A DNA stretch of 64,000 bases from Dicaeum eximium. Lineage: Eukaryota; Chordata; Aves; Passeriformes; Dicaeidae. A program made the translations under genes and the position numbers. Under the pieces are notes generated by a model. The model saw nothing but the letters and a program-made list of their open reading frames with translations. It did not search any database and was not told where the DNA came from. Where the stretch lies: contig VWZP01010280.1 in the NCBI GenBank assembly GCA_013396995.1, positions 405,115-469,114 of the forward strand, in the 5' to 3' direction. The first letter of the stretch is position 1; every line of letters begins with the position of its first letter. Positions 12,479-25,900 of this stretch are shown here, piece after piece.

Positions 12479-12576
12479 CTGCAGCGGCGGCGGCGCCCAN
12501 NNNNNNNNNNNNNNNNNNNNNNNNNNNNNNNNNNNNNNNNNNNNNNNNNNNNNNNNNNNNNNNNNNNNNNNNNNNN
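12479..12576 (-). CDS. NTN4: Netrin-4, exon 1 (end of signal peptide; start hidden in the N gap)
   Basis: On the minus strand, the 21 bases beside the gap read GGC GCC GCC GCC GCT GCA G after two leading bases, followed at once by GTGGGT, a good splice donor. The exon ends in phase 1, exactly the phase exon 2 requires. Joining the two gives an Ala/Gly-rich stretch followed by Leu-Gly-Gly, Ala residues and the first Cys of the LN domain, as expected for the end of a signal peptide. In human netrin-4 the signal peptide is about 25 residues, so the start codon and hydrophobic core should lie in, or just beyond, the 77-base gap. Only 12479-12499 is real sequence; the start and exon limit in the gap are inferred. 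The low-complexity Ala run alone would be weak evidence; phase, donor and position make the case. Confidence 0.65.
12500..12576. other. Assembly gap (77 N)
   Basis: An uninterrupted run of 77 N lies in the most GC-rich part of the NTN4 CpG island. The true missing length need not be 77 bases. Open frames drawn across the gap are artefacts. Confidence 1.
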
Positions 12577-12790
12577 CCGCGGTCCCCCGGGACAGGGGGG
12601 CTACTCCTCGCCAGCCCTCGGAGGCTTCGGCTTCCGAGCCCGGGCGCGCTGTCGGGGCACAGAGGGTGGAAGTGAAGCTGCAAAAGGCAGCCTTCCTCCG
12701 GCCCCGCTCGGTTTCAAACGAGGGACTAAATTTACCGCAAGTAACCTCGGGTCGCTCAACTTTGAAGACATCACTTGTTTTACCGGCTCT

Positions 12791-14947
12791 TCTGGTAACT
12801 GAGCGATGGAGCCACATAAACATAAGAGGTTTTCCCTTCTTTCCTGGGAATTGGCAATCTATGGCTTAGCTCCCATATGGTCTGATGGGTTCGACAGCAC
12901 CAGTCACCGTACCACAACAGCAGTTTTGGGCTCTGAAAATAGGAAGAGACACAGTTACATCCAGTATTCGCCACCAGACCATTACCTTTTTAGGTCTCAG
13001 CAAAGGACCATTATGAGAGCAAGGGTGGAGCACTTCTGAGGAGTCATTTGTTTTTTTACTTACCTGAATCTAATATGGGAGGGGAGCATGTTGCAAGAGC
13101 TACAAAATGCTACAATATGTCATTCTCTGCCCTTTGAACTTGGACAATTTAAGAACAATTCCCTTTTAAAAAGCAGCAGCCAGTGTCTTAGGACTACCAC
13201 GCTGCCTTCTGTAATGCATTTCAAAAGTACTGCACATTTTGAGCTGCTAGGATTATATCATCGCCAAAATGCTCACTGAAAAGCATTTAGTGCACAATCA
13301 TCTGACTGGACAGTGTTATCTCTGTGTCTTTACCTTAAAAGGTAGAGGAAGGTTGATCTTTGCTATCTTTCTAGTTTTTCAGTGCTGAGTTACATGCCAC
13401 AGGGAAGCATTTTGCTTGCCTTGCCACTTTTGTTTTCTCTGCCCTCCAGGTGAGAGCGGCTAGACAGGGACTTCTAGTCCCCAGGCACCTGTTGAGTCCC
13501 ATGGCCACTTGTGAGCTACTCAGAGGCTTTTCCTGCAGCCTGACTGTCTTGGTGTGGTCTGCTCCCACACGTCTGAGCCTCCTTATACCAGCAACCACAG
13601 CGGAAAAGGATGTTCCAGAGGCTTTCTGCCTTGCATCTTTCAAAAGAGTGATGTATTGCCGAGGAATCACACAGGGGTTTGTGTTGTTACAGACAGGTTG
13701 CAGCAGTCCTTCTGCAGGGCAGAGAAATGAAAATTGCAAGCCACAGGTGGGGAATTTATCTTCATTGCAGCTCATAACTCATAGTTCCTTCTACGTCAAC
13801 AGTGCCAGGTGATAAGTCTGCTGTAGGGTGATAAGTCTGGGTGGACCTGAGCAAGAGCTCGCACTACTGTGTCAGCCCATTTGGCATCAGGAGCATAGAG
13901 CAGGTTGAGGTCCATAAGCAGCAGGAGTTTTATTGATAGGGCAGAAGATGAAATCTGACAGGAGCAGGGGATGGCTCTGGAGAAATCCCTGAGGCAGGAG
14001 GGAAGGAGATGATCTGGACTGAAAAACTGCAGAACAAAAATTTTGAAGGAGGTGAATGGTGCTATTGCTAGCTGGAGAGAGAGAGTGCAAACAGGCTCAG
14101 GCTTACACTGGGAGAGGGAAGAGCAGTGCCCAGTGAATGGAAATGAGGAGAGAGCTTACACAGAGGGTGTGTAATTGTGGGGATAGGAGAGGGAGAGAAC
14201 ATGTGCTCAGGACAAACTCACAGCCTTGTCAGAGGCAGGAGGTTGGATATTGATGAAACAGATTAATGGAACAGAAAACTGGAGAGAATAAAGGACAATT
14301 TCCAGATAACCTCAGAGACAACATCCAAAAGTCATCTTAGGTATCCATACATTTGAGAGCTTGATAGCATGATCCCACTCCTTTGAGATGCTGTCTGCCT
14401 CATGTGCCTCAGTCCTTTTAAGCCAAATAACTCAGCTGCACCTTCTTGCCTAGCAGCTCTGCTCTTCCTAGAGGAATTTGTTTTACTTGTAGGAGGCCTC
14501 ACAGCCTACAACATGGGCCACAGGGAACTCATATCCTCCTGCACCCCTTTCTTGGCTCCTGGAGGCTCCATGGGATCTGCACACACCTGCAGCCATGAGT
14601 GCACCCAAGCCAGTGGCTCAGTGAATGCATCCTGGGGAGCTGTGCATCACCACAAACTGTGGGCATCTTCCCAGGGCAGGCGTTGCTGTCTGCTGCTTCC
14701 CACCACTGCTGGGAGTTCACTTGGAAGGTTCGAAGGGCATAGAGGTGTTTCAGCACAGTTTTATTTTGTCTGCCAGTGTTGCCTCTTGAGTTGCCAGAGG
14801 AAGAAAAATCACATATTTGTGAGGAGATGAACGTATACCTCTCACCAAATTTCTTTAGGACAGTAAGCTTTTGGGTTCATACCGTGCTACTAGTTAAAGA
14901 AGAGCAAGAGCCTTTACAGCTGTCATTCGATAGCTCATCACCACCTT
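12791..14947. other. Intergenic sequence upstream of NTN4
   Basis: No exon with splice sites, RNA gene or clear repeat was recognised. The longest frames (about 120-140 codons at 13.4-14.8 kb) show no recognisable family and no flanking splice sites matching a conserved protein. Confidence 0.6.
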
Positions 14948-15137
14948 TCACTGTGAGGGTGGTGAGGCACTGGGACAAATGGCTCAGAAAAGTTGTGGAT
15001 GCCCCATCACTGGAAGCGTTCAAGGCCAGGTTTGAACAACCTGGGTTTGTAGAAGATATCACTCCCCATGGCAGAGGGTAGATGCTAGATAATATTTGGC
15101 CCCTTCCAACCCAAACCATTCTGTGATTCCATGATTC
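14948..15137 (+). mobile_element. CR1 LINE 3'-end fragment, plus orientation
   Basis: The block begins at TCACTGTGAGGGTGGTGAGG and runs through AGTTGTGGATGCCCCATCAC, GTTCAAGGCCAGG and CCCCTTCCAACCCAAACCAT. It ends with the diagnostic CR1 tail repeat in degenerate form (ATTCTGTGATTCCATGATTC). The 3' end is intact and the 5' side truncated, the usual CR1 form. About 190 bp remain. Confidence 0.93.
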
Positions 15138-16721
15138 CTGCAGTGTGGCTGTAGGTAGACAGGTAGATGGAAAGGCTCAGAATGTGAAGATCACCTGTCT
15201 GGTGTATGCATTTTTTAATTATACTTAAGAAGTCTTTAAAGAGTAATGACATTCCCTCAACAGGTGTGTCACAGTAAGTGTGAAGGAAATAATCAGGGAT
15301 GACAGGCCTGAGGCCATGCCATCTGCCTTCTTAGAGATGCTGAGGAGGTAACCTGAAGGAAGGAGCCTGCTGCTTTGGTAGAGGTCCCCAAAGGCATGAT
15401 GCTATCCCTGGGGAGTGGAAGCAGAAGCCCTTTGGTCTTCTCTGTCAGTGTGAAATCCCGGCCCCTGAATCGTGTGAGGAGAGATGATCCCCAGTGAATC
15501 TCCTCCCCACACACCCTGCCAAGGGTAAGGATGAGCTGGGAGTAACACTTTCAAGTCAATGTATGAACCTAAATTTAGAAGCAGACCACGGGGTGGGGGA
15601 GGAGGGGCAGAGGGAAGAAATACCTCACCCAGTTAGAGCCACCTGGTTTAGACTTTTGTCATTAAAAAAATCTCAAAAATTCAAAAGATCAAACTTATTT
15701 TTAACTAGAGGCTTGTTCAAAGATCAGCATTTTCTCTGTTGGCATCTGTGTAAGTATGCAGAACTCCTGTTACAGTTTAACTGGAGGCCCTTGGGGTCGA
15801 TGCAGTGCTTCAGACATGCCTGACTATTTTCAGTGGGGTGATGTGTGCTACCTTGAGCTGCCGCTTCATTCCCTGCTCCTCACGAACTGGGCATGGCCTG
15901 CTCAGTGCTGTGCAGGGAGCAGAGGTGCTACCCAAACAGAGCATCACAGCTGGGTGGGAAGATGAGAGGCTGGATCAGAGCAGTCTCTGCCAAGCAGTAT
16001 AACTGCAGGACAGCAATTCTAGCTGAACAATTACCTGCGTGTTTTAGCTCTAGAGATGCTTATTTTTGTTAATTATTTTTCGTTGAGGGACCCTTTCAGT
16101 GTCCTCTGGGCAAGGCTGGATGTATCTCACTCTGCCCAGCAGTAGAACTGGTCCTTTACTGTGTAGGATTTGGTGTTGTTACTGTTTATATGAAGGACCT
16201 ACTGGATTAGCAGTCCTATTAATTTCAGAGAAAATTTGGCTGATCCAGATCTTGTGGCTGTTGCAATTTTCAGGAGATGGTCCGCTCCTCTAGCCATGAA
16301 CAGAGGTTAATGTACCATGCACACATTTAAATGTGTTAGAAGAGCTTTGTAGAAAGGAACAGAAATTTGTTTCAATAAAAAATATGGTTTTGATTCAAAG
16401 CCCACTGTGGTCAATGGAAGTTGACAGCGGATAAGTGGATTTTGGATGGGGTCTAAAGTCACCTCCCTCCTCTCTGTTTTGGTACTACATCTTTAATCTT
16501 TCCTATTAAAACACCTTGTTAACTCTTGTACTTCTCCTTTTCTTTTTTTTTTTTTTGCAAATCACTGAAAATCTTCCAACCATCATCCAATGAGAAACAA
16601 AAACCTTTCACTGACTCATGAGATTTTGAAACAACTTGATTCCAAAGTTTTCTGTATGAAAATAAACCAAAGGAAAACCCAGAGCAAACATTACTGATTA
16701 AAGCTCCATATTCACAGTGTC
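15138..16721. other. Intergenic sequence, nothing recognised
   Basis: Ordinary sequence with a T-rich run near 16540-16555. No coding exon, RNA gene or mobile element could be supported. Confidence 0.6.
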
Positions 16722-16907
16722 ACAGAATCACAGACTGGGTAAGACTGGAAGGACCACAGTGGGTCGTCTGGTCCACCCTCCCTCAAGCAGGGTCATCCTA
16801 GAGCAGATTGCACAGGATTGAGTCCAGATAGTTCCTGAATATCTCCAATGAGAGCGACTCCAAAGCCTCTCTGAGCACTCTGTTCAAGTGCTCTGTGATA
16901 TGCAAAT
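16722..16907 (-). mobile_element. CR1 LINE 3'-end fragment, minus orientation
   Basis: Read on the plus strand, it opens with the reversed CR1 tail (TCACAGAATCACAG). It then passes through GACTGGAAGGACC, CAAGCAGGGTCATCCTAGAG, GAATATCTCCAATGAGAG and CTGTTCAAGTGCTCTGTGA, all typical of the reversed CR1 3' region. It is truncated after about 185 bp. Confidence 0.93.
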
Positions 16908-19900
16908 TCCTGTTAAAGCTGAATTATGATACATGGCAACACCCTACAAACAACTGGTGAAAATGAGGGAGCCAAAGTGCCCTTACTTTGCTCTCTAGCC
17001 AGTGACTGACTTACTTAACTTTTTGGAGCCAAGTATTTTGCATCCTCCACCAATGTGCATATAAAAATGGGAGCACTTTCATGGGATTTATGGAATTCAG
17101 TGTATTTGGAAGTCAAGTCACAGAAGGATTATACTCTGATAGTGCTATTCTTCATATGGAAGATGCAATGTAGATGGAAAGCACCCTACTTCTGCCCACC
17201 ACAAGGGAAAAATGCAAAGGGCCAGTCAGGAACCTGAAAAAGAGAAGAAGAAGAAATTGTGAAGTTACTACTGCATTTCACATTTTATGTGAGGGCAAAA
17301 CTGAGACCATGACAGTCTCTTGGGTAGAGTTCTGCACCTGGCACGTGATGTTAAATCCCTTCATTAATCACAGAGAAACCTGTTAACTATGTAGTCTGGT
17401 AAAGATTTGAATCCTTGTCACTCTGTGTATAGCACTGGTCCTTTTTGTGTGGGAATGGGTCTCCCCACACCAGTGCTCCAGTAAGTGTTCATCAGCTGGT
17501 CATGAAAGCAGGTATTGCTTCTACTTACAGTCCTCTCTTGAGATTCATGGGAGGGATGAGAGGGTTAAGGCTGTTTCAGGTATCCAGGAGGTCCAATAGC
17601 TGCTACACTTCTCTGACTAGCAGCACCAAAATGCCTTCTGACAGGGATTTGTTTTAGGAAGAAAGGTCAGTCCTTAGTCCACTGCTGCAGGGGATTGCCT
17701 GGCAGTGCACAAGGCTGGATCCAAGTGCATTAAATTCTCTACATCCATTGCTATAAAAACCCAACCTCAAACCCTATTTTCAATAATACTTTTTAAAGCT
17801 TTTGCCATCTTTCTGGAAGGGTGAGTTGGTGTTTCATTCTCCAAGCCATAATAGCTCAAACCCCACATCAACTGTTTTACTTGTGCAGCTGTTTTTTATC
17901 CACAAGCCATGGCTCCAGGCATTTTGAGTTTGGGTTTTTTTTCCCTTTCTTTCTCCCTCTCTTTTTACTGTCCATTTTGGACAAGCAGGAATGAAGGGGA
18001 ACCAGCTAATCTGCCCATGCTCCATTTAGAGGAGATTCAGGAGAAAAAAAAGCAAAGTAAAAGACAGAAAGAGATGGGGAGAACTTGCTAAAAAAAGAAA
18101 AGCTTTGGTAGGCAGTCAGCATAATTTTTTGCATTAAGACCTGTGCTTGCTGGACTATTGCTCTCAGTGTTTTCTTAGCTCCCACACAACCTCTGCCCTT
18201 CCTCCTCCCCTTCTTTCCTGGGTAATTGATATGCAAATATCAAGACCAGGATGAAATTTAAATACCATAGAAACCCACAGCATCAACGCTTTCTATGTCA
18301 GTTCTCTGTGTCCTTCAGGCTACAAATTTTTAGGAGGATTAACCTGCTGGCTGCTTCCTGAATGCCACCTCTGCCAACTTCAGCATCTCGTCAGCAGAAA
18401 CACTCCTGGCAGCCAGGGAGAGCAGCCAGGGTGGCGAGAGGTGGCTGGGATGGTGAGACAGCTGGCCATGGCCAGCAGTGATGGGGCTGGCGCTGGGACA
18501 AGGCTGGGCACAGCCCTCCCAGGCCCTCACACTGGCTTTGTTTCAGCCCTGGCACCCAATCCCAAGGCCAGGAGCACAGTGCCAGAGGAAAGCCCAGCAG
18601 CCAGCAGTAGCCACAGCAGTGGTGCTGGAGGAGAGGGCTGGGGATGCAGAGGGAAAAGGATTAGCTGAGGAAATCTGTTGTCACCTCTCCACTACCCTCC
18701 AAGACACAAGTTGGTCTGGACATTTGCCTTGTGCTGGAAAACCATCAAGGGTGAGAGCTGGCACATCTTTCACTTCCAGGAAACACCTGGATACCATGTG
18801 ATACCATGGACACCACAGCCTGTTTCTCAACTTCTGATGTGGGAGAGACCCTTGGCACTGCTCTCTCTCACCACTGGTGTGAGGGAATCCAAACCCCCAA
18901 AGCTGGGGTTCAGGGTGACTGAGGGAGGGGTCCTCTGCCAGCGGGTGTTATTATGTGTGTGGACACAGAACCCATCGTGCTGTGCTTCCCTCTGTGCCTT
19001 TTCCAGTAGGAAAAGAGGGCAACACAGCTGTGCTTGCACCTCTCAACCAGGACATCTGTCAGGAGGACCCTTTTGTGGGACCTTGACTATGAGCATCATC
19101 CTTCTGTGATCCTCCTCAGCTCCATGGTGCTGAGCAGTCCAGGCATCCTGGGGACTCTCAAAGCATCCAGCTCTTCCCTGGTGGCCTGATCAACGGGAAT
19201 TTGGTACCAAAGTGCAGGAACAAGCCCGTTGCACTGCACCTTACAGAAAGGTAATTTAGCAGAGACAGCTGCAGGGACTTTCAGTTGCAAACACAGAATG
19301 AATTTAGAAAACCAGCTTAAAATCTAACTAAGCAAGCCAGGAGCAGGCACTGGATGATCAGGGTTTCCTCCAGGACAGTGACTTGTTGCTGAACCTGCCT
19401 CCCCAGTGGGGCTGTTCAAGAGCTGCACTACATTAGAATTAAATGAGGTTTAATAGCCTTCAGTTACAATCACTACTCATGCGAGGAAAGATGGTATTAG
19501 TAGAAAGCAAGACGGGAAAAACATGCCTCTGTCCGCCTGATCAACAGGATGAGCAACGAAAATCTGACAAACTCAGTTTAGAAATGCTCAAATAAGCATT
19601 TGGCAGTGGTTTCATGGTAAACTTAGGGAGGGTTAGACGGTTGTAAATCACCCCCTTCAGGCATTCCAGATCAATTTAAATAATGACCATTTATCAAACA
19701 TAGCAATAAAGGCAGCATTTAGAGAAAGCACATTACTGTTTCATGATCCCACTGGACTCCAATGAAAAAGAAACATAAATGACTGTCAGACAACATGTGA
19801 AAAAACATTGATTAAATGATTCCATTTGATTGAATGAGCTGTTGGAATAGAAAGTTCCTCCCAGGGCCTAAGGGGTACTGTGGGCATTGGTCCTCTCTTG

Positions 19901-22900
19901 AGCCTGAGTCCCTCTGGGCAGCAGTGCAAGGGCTCCTGCTTGCTGCAGGACATGCAGTGCAGCCTCCAAAGGCAGGCAGAACCCCATGCAGAAGTGATGG
20001 AGAGTTTGTACAGATGAACCAGTGGCAAAGATGGAAGGAGCCACAGTCCTGAGTTCTGGCAGCACAGCTGGGGAGGGCAGCAACATGACTGGCTGTCCTC
20101 CTCCTTCCCCTCTGTGTAGCAGAGACTCCACAAAAATATGACAGAAATTATATCTGTCCTGTATTGATGGGAAAGCTCTCTTGACAAAGAGGTGTGCAGA
20201 AGATCTATTTTCCCCCCTTTCTTTGGAAAACAAAGTATCTGCATCTAGGACATCAGGAATAATCCAAGGGAGCCACAGTCCTAGTCAGAGGAAATACTGG
20301 CCATGCACCATGGGGCAAAGCAGAAAGATCTAATGCTAGCAAGAGCTCGTGCTAGTTGAGATCCTTTCATTGCAGTCAGACTTCCTGATGCAGGTTACTG
20401 GGTGTGAGCATCCCTGAGTGCTGGCTGGTGGAAAATACACCTTCAAAAGATAATTATTTCTGCATGTCTAACATGCATCCAGCAGATTATCTGGAGTATA
20501 TCATGTAGTAAAATAAATTAGCTTCAGTGGAAGTGGAAATGGAAGAGTACTTCTCCCTTTAAACAGAAAGAGCTCCATAAATGTGGAATGTGCTGTGTCT
20601 GTACTGTTGTAGCACCATAACGTAGCAGAGTTATGGATTCATGTAACATAGTCACCCTTTGGCTGCTTTCAAGCTTGGATCACTAGGGAGCTTTTAAACA
20701 TAATTTTTAATAGGTAGTTAAATACAACAGCCCTGGTTGTTCAGTGTGACTGGACGTAGAACACGTGCAGAGTGGGAAGATGGTCAGGGAACCAGCCTAA
20801 GTAACACTATTCCCAGCTGCCATATTCCTGCATATATTAAAGATGCCAGGGGCCTCATGACTTTTGCTCTGGTTGAAAATAGAGCAATTAAGCTAAATTA
20901 GCCTGTATTAAGCTCTTGCTTACAGCTAGCTTTGGCACCTCTAAGCCACGCTGCAGGCAGCAGTGAAGACATGAAATATCAGCATGGCCAGAACAAAGCC
21001 TGATCATCTCAGAGAGAGTCCTCTGGGGATTCTCCATTCTCCTCAAAGCAGCTCAGATTTCCAGGCCCTGGTGTGTATGCCTCTGATCCCACAACATGCA
21101 GCAGGAACATGGGGATCTGGAGACATTTTGCAGTTCACAGTAGTAAAGTGACAGATTGTTACCCAGGACATGCTAGCTGTGTACCTGTACCCAAGAGGTT
21201 TAGGAGGGGCTCTCAGAGAAGAAAAAGAAGTTGAGGCAGCTTTGGTCTGCACAGCCTCCTCTCACCAGCTGATCTGGTAAATTCACAGGAAGAACAGAAA
21301 ATGCAGCTTCTATAGAGCTGTGAGGCCTTAAATGTCCAAATGACTTCTGCAAGTGGGCTTTGGGCACTGGGAACTATGGGGGAGTGGAAGGGGCTGCTGT
21401 TCCTACATGCAGCCAGATGCATTAGCTCCATTAGCTCATCTATGGCTTTTAGCAAAGGCCTATGGACCCCTGTGAAGACATTTCATCAGGTAAGACTTCT
21501 TCAGGTGATTGCTTTAAACTCCTGAAGGGTAACTTTGATATATGGTGGCTTAAAATCACTTTTGCTGGGCAACAGGGAACTCCTTCAAGTGCCATGAGTC
21601 AGTGCTGTGACTGGGCTTGGAAGGGGAGGAAAAAGCTCACAAACAGGGACAGACACCAGCCAGATGCTTAGTGTGTATGCATAAGACCATTCTGTCAACA
21701 GCCCCAACCATCTTGCTCATAAGGGTATGCTGATTCAGTGGGGAATTGGAACTCTTTTACAGTGTTTTTGGAGGAGTTTGCATGCTTACACTATGATGTG
21801 CAAAGATTGAGGGGATTTGCTCTCTTTTTGCTCTTGCTCTTGACCTGGTTCCCTGCCCAGGTTTGCTGTTAAGCCTTAGATGGGATCTCTGCTTGGGGTC
21901 AGCTGGCACAGCTGCTCCTTAAGGTTTGATTGCTTTTGATGTTTACATTGGGAAGATTCAGCTTGTTCATCAGAGACTGAGACTGCTGAAGTTCCCTGGC
22001 ACACATTGCATGTCAATCCTCCTGGATTTCCAAGCTGTCTTAGTGGTGGGCCCCTGAAACCACTGAGAGCTGGGGCACTTCTGTAGCACTTCCAGGCCAT
22101 GGAAGCACAGTTTTAAAGAAAAATAAAACCACTACCAAGGGTATACTTTAAGGAGGAAAAATGATCTATGAAATAAAATTAAATGAGATTTCATTTCTAT
22201 TGTTTCTTTCTCAATCTTCTTGTTGTTTTCTTCCTTACTCTAAGTTCTTCTGAAATCTCAAACTTGCTCTGCTTTTCCATGTTGGAGCCTAGATCCATCC
22301 TTTACTTCTGGCCATCATGACCTTTAATTCCCTCCTGTTAAAAAACCAGTCCTACCCTTGTAGCCTACACCTGATATCTCTCTTCCCTTCCCTGATTTGT
22401 CATTCATACCCACCCACTTCTCTCATTCCCCTTCGCTAATATATGTTTTTTCCCAAAATTAGTATAAGATTGTGTGTAAGAAATTATCCCTAAAGAATAC
22501 TAGACAATGAAGGAAATGCTTAAGCATGACAGACTCCACTCTTCCGGGTCATTACAGTACCCTTTTGTGCTCACGTGTAAAGCACAAGTCCAAAAGCCAA
22601 GTCATCTGCAGAATGAAAAAATATGACAATCACTCTTTGTGTTTCCTGTCTTTATAAAATGAGTCTAGACTTCTTAGAAAGTGTCCATTGAGAGCCTTGA
22701 AGCCCCTCCTTCACAGGGCCAGCACAGTGACTGCAGTGACAAAGTGACTATTGTGCTTAGCATCTGAAAACAACAAAGTCCAGCAGTGCAGAGGCATGTT
22801 TCCACTATCATGACCATAAAATCCCTGACAGACAAATATGGGAGTAGTCTTGGGTTTGTAGGAGTTGTAGTGCAGTTTGTAAACAAATTTCCTGATAATC

Positions 22901-25900
22901 TCCACTTACTGCTTACCGGTTGGATTTGCAGAGTGGTTCTGGCACATGAGAATGAGATTTCCTTCAATGACTACTAAACAGGAGCTCTGCTCCAGGTGAG
23001 CATCAGCAGCACTCCAGCAGCCAGGGCCATGTACAGCATCACACGAGTGACCTGTCCTTCAGGTCAGGACATTAGGGTCCTATAAGCAATATGCATGATA
23101 AGGACATTACAGTCCAAAGAAAACCCCTTGGACAGATATGGTAGATGCTGATTTGACACAGAGATCCATGGAGCATGATGAATTGCTTACTCATGTTCTG
23201 GATCTCCAGTGTCCTGACCTCTGTAGTCCTATTCCTGGGCATCCAGCTTTCTTCATCTCCTTACAGTGCACACAGACAGGCCACTCAGGAAAATATGGAC
23301 AAGAAGGTGGCAGGATGCCCAAAAGAAAGATGACAGGGTACTTTGATTTGCAAAACTTCTGTCTGCTCGTGGCCCCAGTCCCAGTGGAAATTGCATTCCT
23401 ACTTATTTAGGCACCAGTAAACCGTGGCCAATCCTAGTCCTTCAGCTTGAGTTTTATGGTGCAAGGGGGATTAGGCTGACTGCCCTCCAACAACCCAGGC
23501 AATGAATTAATGTTCCCTTTGCCCTAAGACCTCTTCTGTAACAGAAAAGCTCCTTAGAAAGGACCTAGAGGTCTGTTCACCAACTTGGGAGCCCCACTGT
23601 TGGAAAGATGCTGACCTGCTGATGGGATTCATACAAGAACAGGAGGAAACAAAGAGGGAGGACAGACCTCTGCTAGAAGCACAGACAGTGAAGCCTGATC
23701 TGGCTGAACAAGGACTGGAGAGAAATACTGAGAGTAAATGAGTCATAGTGTGGTTGTTCAAGGCAGTACAGTGTGCAGCTGTGCACAGAAAAGAATATCA
23801 TAACTGAATGCCAGGAGAAATTAAATGAAATATAGAATGAAAGAACAAATTAAAGAAGTTTAGGGGATTTCCAACTCCATTAAAAACATAATAATGGATA
23901 ATACAAGGCTATCATAGCACTGTAAGAGTGAGACATATGAGAGACTTCTTTTCCCATGTCCAGTTTCTGTATCTTTAGAGTTCATAAAACTGCTGCCCTG
24001 CAGAGCTAAAATTTTTAAAAGAAGCAAATAAACACACACATAGCTGCATATGAATGAAGAGTCTGTAGCAATAGACAGGACCAAAAACATTTTTAAGACA
24101 CATAGCAGACACTAAACTCTGAGTAATAATTCTAATTATGGTCAAATAATTTAATTTCATAGTTTTCCATGATGAGCTTAGTTGGCTCTTCACCAGATCT
24201 TGGCCATTCTCAGAGATGGGACACTGAATGATTGAATTATGACTGAGATAATGTTCTCCTTGGTTTGAAAGAACAAATCACTGGAAAAGGATGGAGAGAG
24301 ATAAGCAATGCTTAAGAGGAAATTTCAGAAAGATTCAGTAGTATTAAGGATGGAAATATTTTTATAGCTTTGTGATTTTGGCATTGGACAAAATTTTAAA
24401 TACATTCCTGACAGATGAGATACTCAAACATCTGGAGAGATATGAGCTGATACAAAGCCACTTACTCACATTTCATACAGGATAAATGTAGACATTTCTA
24501 ACAGCTGGAGTGACTGTGGGTCTTGGGCAGGGCCACAGATGTAAGCTCCCAGAAGTTCAGCAAGGAAACAGACTGACAGCCAGGCTGAAGACCAGGCCTC
24601 CCCTTCATCATTGGCAAGGGGAGGATTTTCAGAGTGCAAGGGGATTTAAGGAGGTCACAAAATTTTCCTTATGTCCTGAACAGACAACAGCAGATCTGGG
24701 AGGTGGGAATGAACTTCTACTGCTTCTGCAGGCCAGTGATATCCTAATCCCCCCTATAGATCCCTGGCTCAGAAATGTCTGCTGGAAGTTACAGACTGAG
24801 GTCTGAAATCTGTCGTGTGAATCCCATCCACCCCCAATGCACCACAGAGAAATGCTGCTTTGGGGAGAGGGTTTCTAACAATTCTGGCAGGGACATGAGG
24901 TGCCCCCAGGTCCTTTTTTCATGCCAGGGTCAGGGCCATGGGCTGTGGCAGCCTTGTGTAATCAGACCACTGCAGCACTGTGCCCCAGGACAAAGCTCAG
25001 ACCACAAATTAGGAGATATTTTGGCACCTTACTGCCCTTGCCTAAATAAGGCATCTGAGCTTCTGGAGGCCAGGCAGGAGTGGGAGCACTATGGGACAAA
25101 CTACTCAGATTTTTAATGGGTTTAAAACTGGTTTGAAATCAAAGTAGATGAGATCCATTGATCCAATGTTGACTGACGTTCTTGAGAGGCAGCCAAGAAA
25201 AACAAGCTGCCATTCAGAAAGTCACTGAAGAACAAAGGACAGAAGTAGGAGATGAAAGGGGAAATGGAAAAAAGCATGAAGCCACCAGCTCAATACATGT
25301 ATCTAGCAGAGGTCTGCCATGTAAGCACAAGTGTCTAGTGAGGTCAGTTAAAAAAGGATTTTCATTCCATAAAGACCTGTTGATGTGCTTGAAATGTCTC
25401 TTATTTAACTAAGAAAATAATTTCTGATTTCTAAGAACATTTCAAGACATGAATTCCCTTTCCAGACTGGACAGATACAGAACAAGTTCTGGGATATTAT
25501 ATGGTTTAAAATTAATTAAAGGGGTAATTTTTCTTTCTCTACCCATCCTCCAATGTATAAAGCAATATTGCATTCATGCTTGCTGATCTAAAGTGAAGTT
25601 TCACCCTTACCCTGTAGTCTTTATTTCTCCTTTCTAGTGTAGAAAAGCCAGAGAAAAGAAAAAAGCAAAAAATGTAAGTGGCTTGGGTTTTTTTCTATCA
25701 GGGCTTAAATAAAATAATTTTTATACTATTATGAAACCACTTTTTAAGTAATTCAAAAAAATTTCTCTTCTAAAATGTTCCACAGAAAGCAAAACTCATT
25801 TTGGTCTCCTGCTTTATTTAACATACAGTATGTTCCTCATTGCTGTACCAACACATCACTAAATCTGAGCAAACTTCACTATTCTTTGAAAGGCAAGGTG

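Larger units (their letters stand above)
11775..12790. promoter_or_regulatory. NTN4: CpG island at the NTN4 5' end
   Basis: CpG dinucleotides are dense from about 11775 to 12790 and fall off sharply outside. The island spans the visible end of exon 1, the N gap and the sequence upstream of it on the minus strand, so it very likely contains the NTN4 promoter and 5' untranslated region. No TATA box was seen upstream of the gap. The transcription start cannot be placed because of the gap. Confidence 0.8.

Noticed and set aside
11711..12869. Two plus-strand frames of over 360 codons through the NTN4 CpG island
   Set aside because: They are interrupted by the N run, which translates to unknown residues, and reflect GC-rich sequence low in stop codons. 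The gene evidence is on the minus strand.
14776..15081. 101-codon frame ending in the CR1 fragment
   Set aside because: Its second half translates the CR1 3' region, which is not protein-coding in the element.
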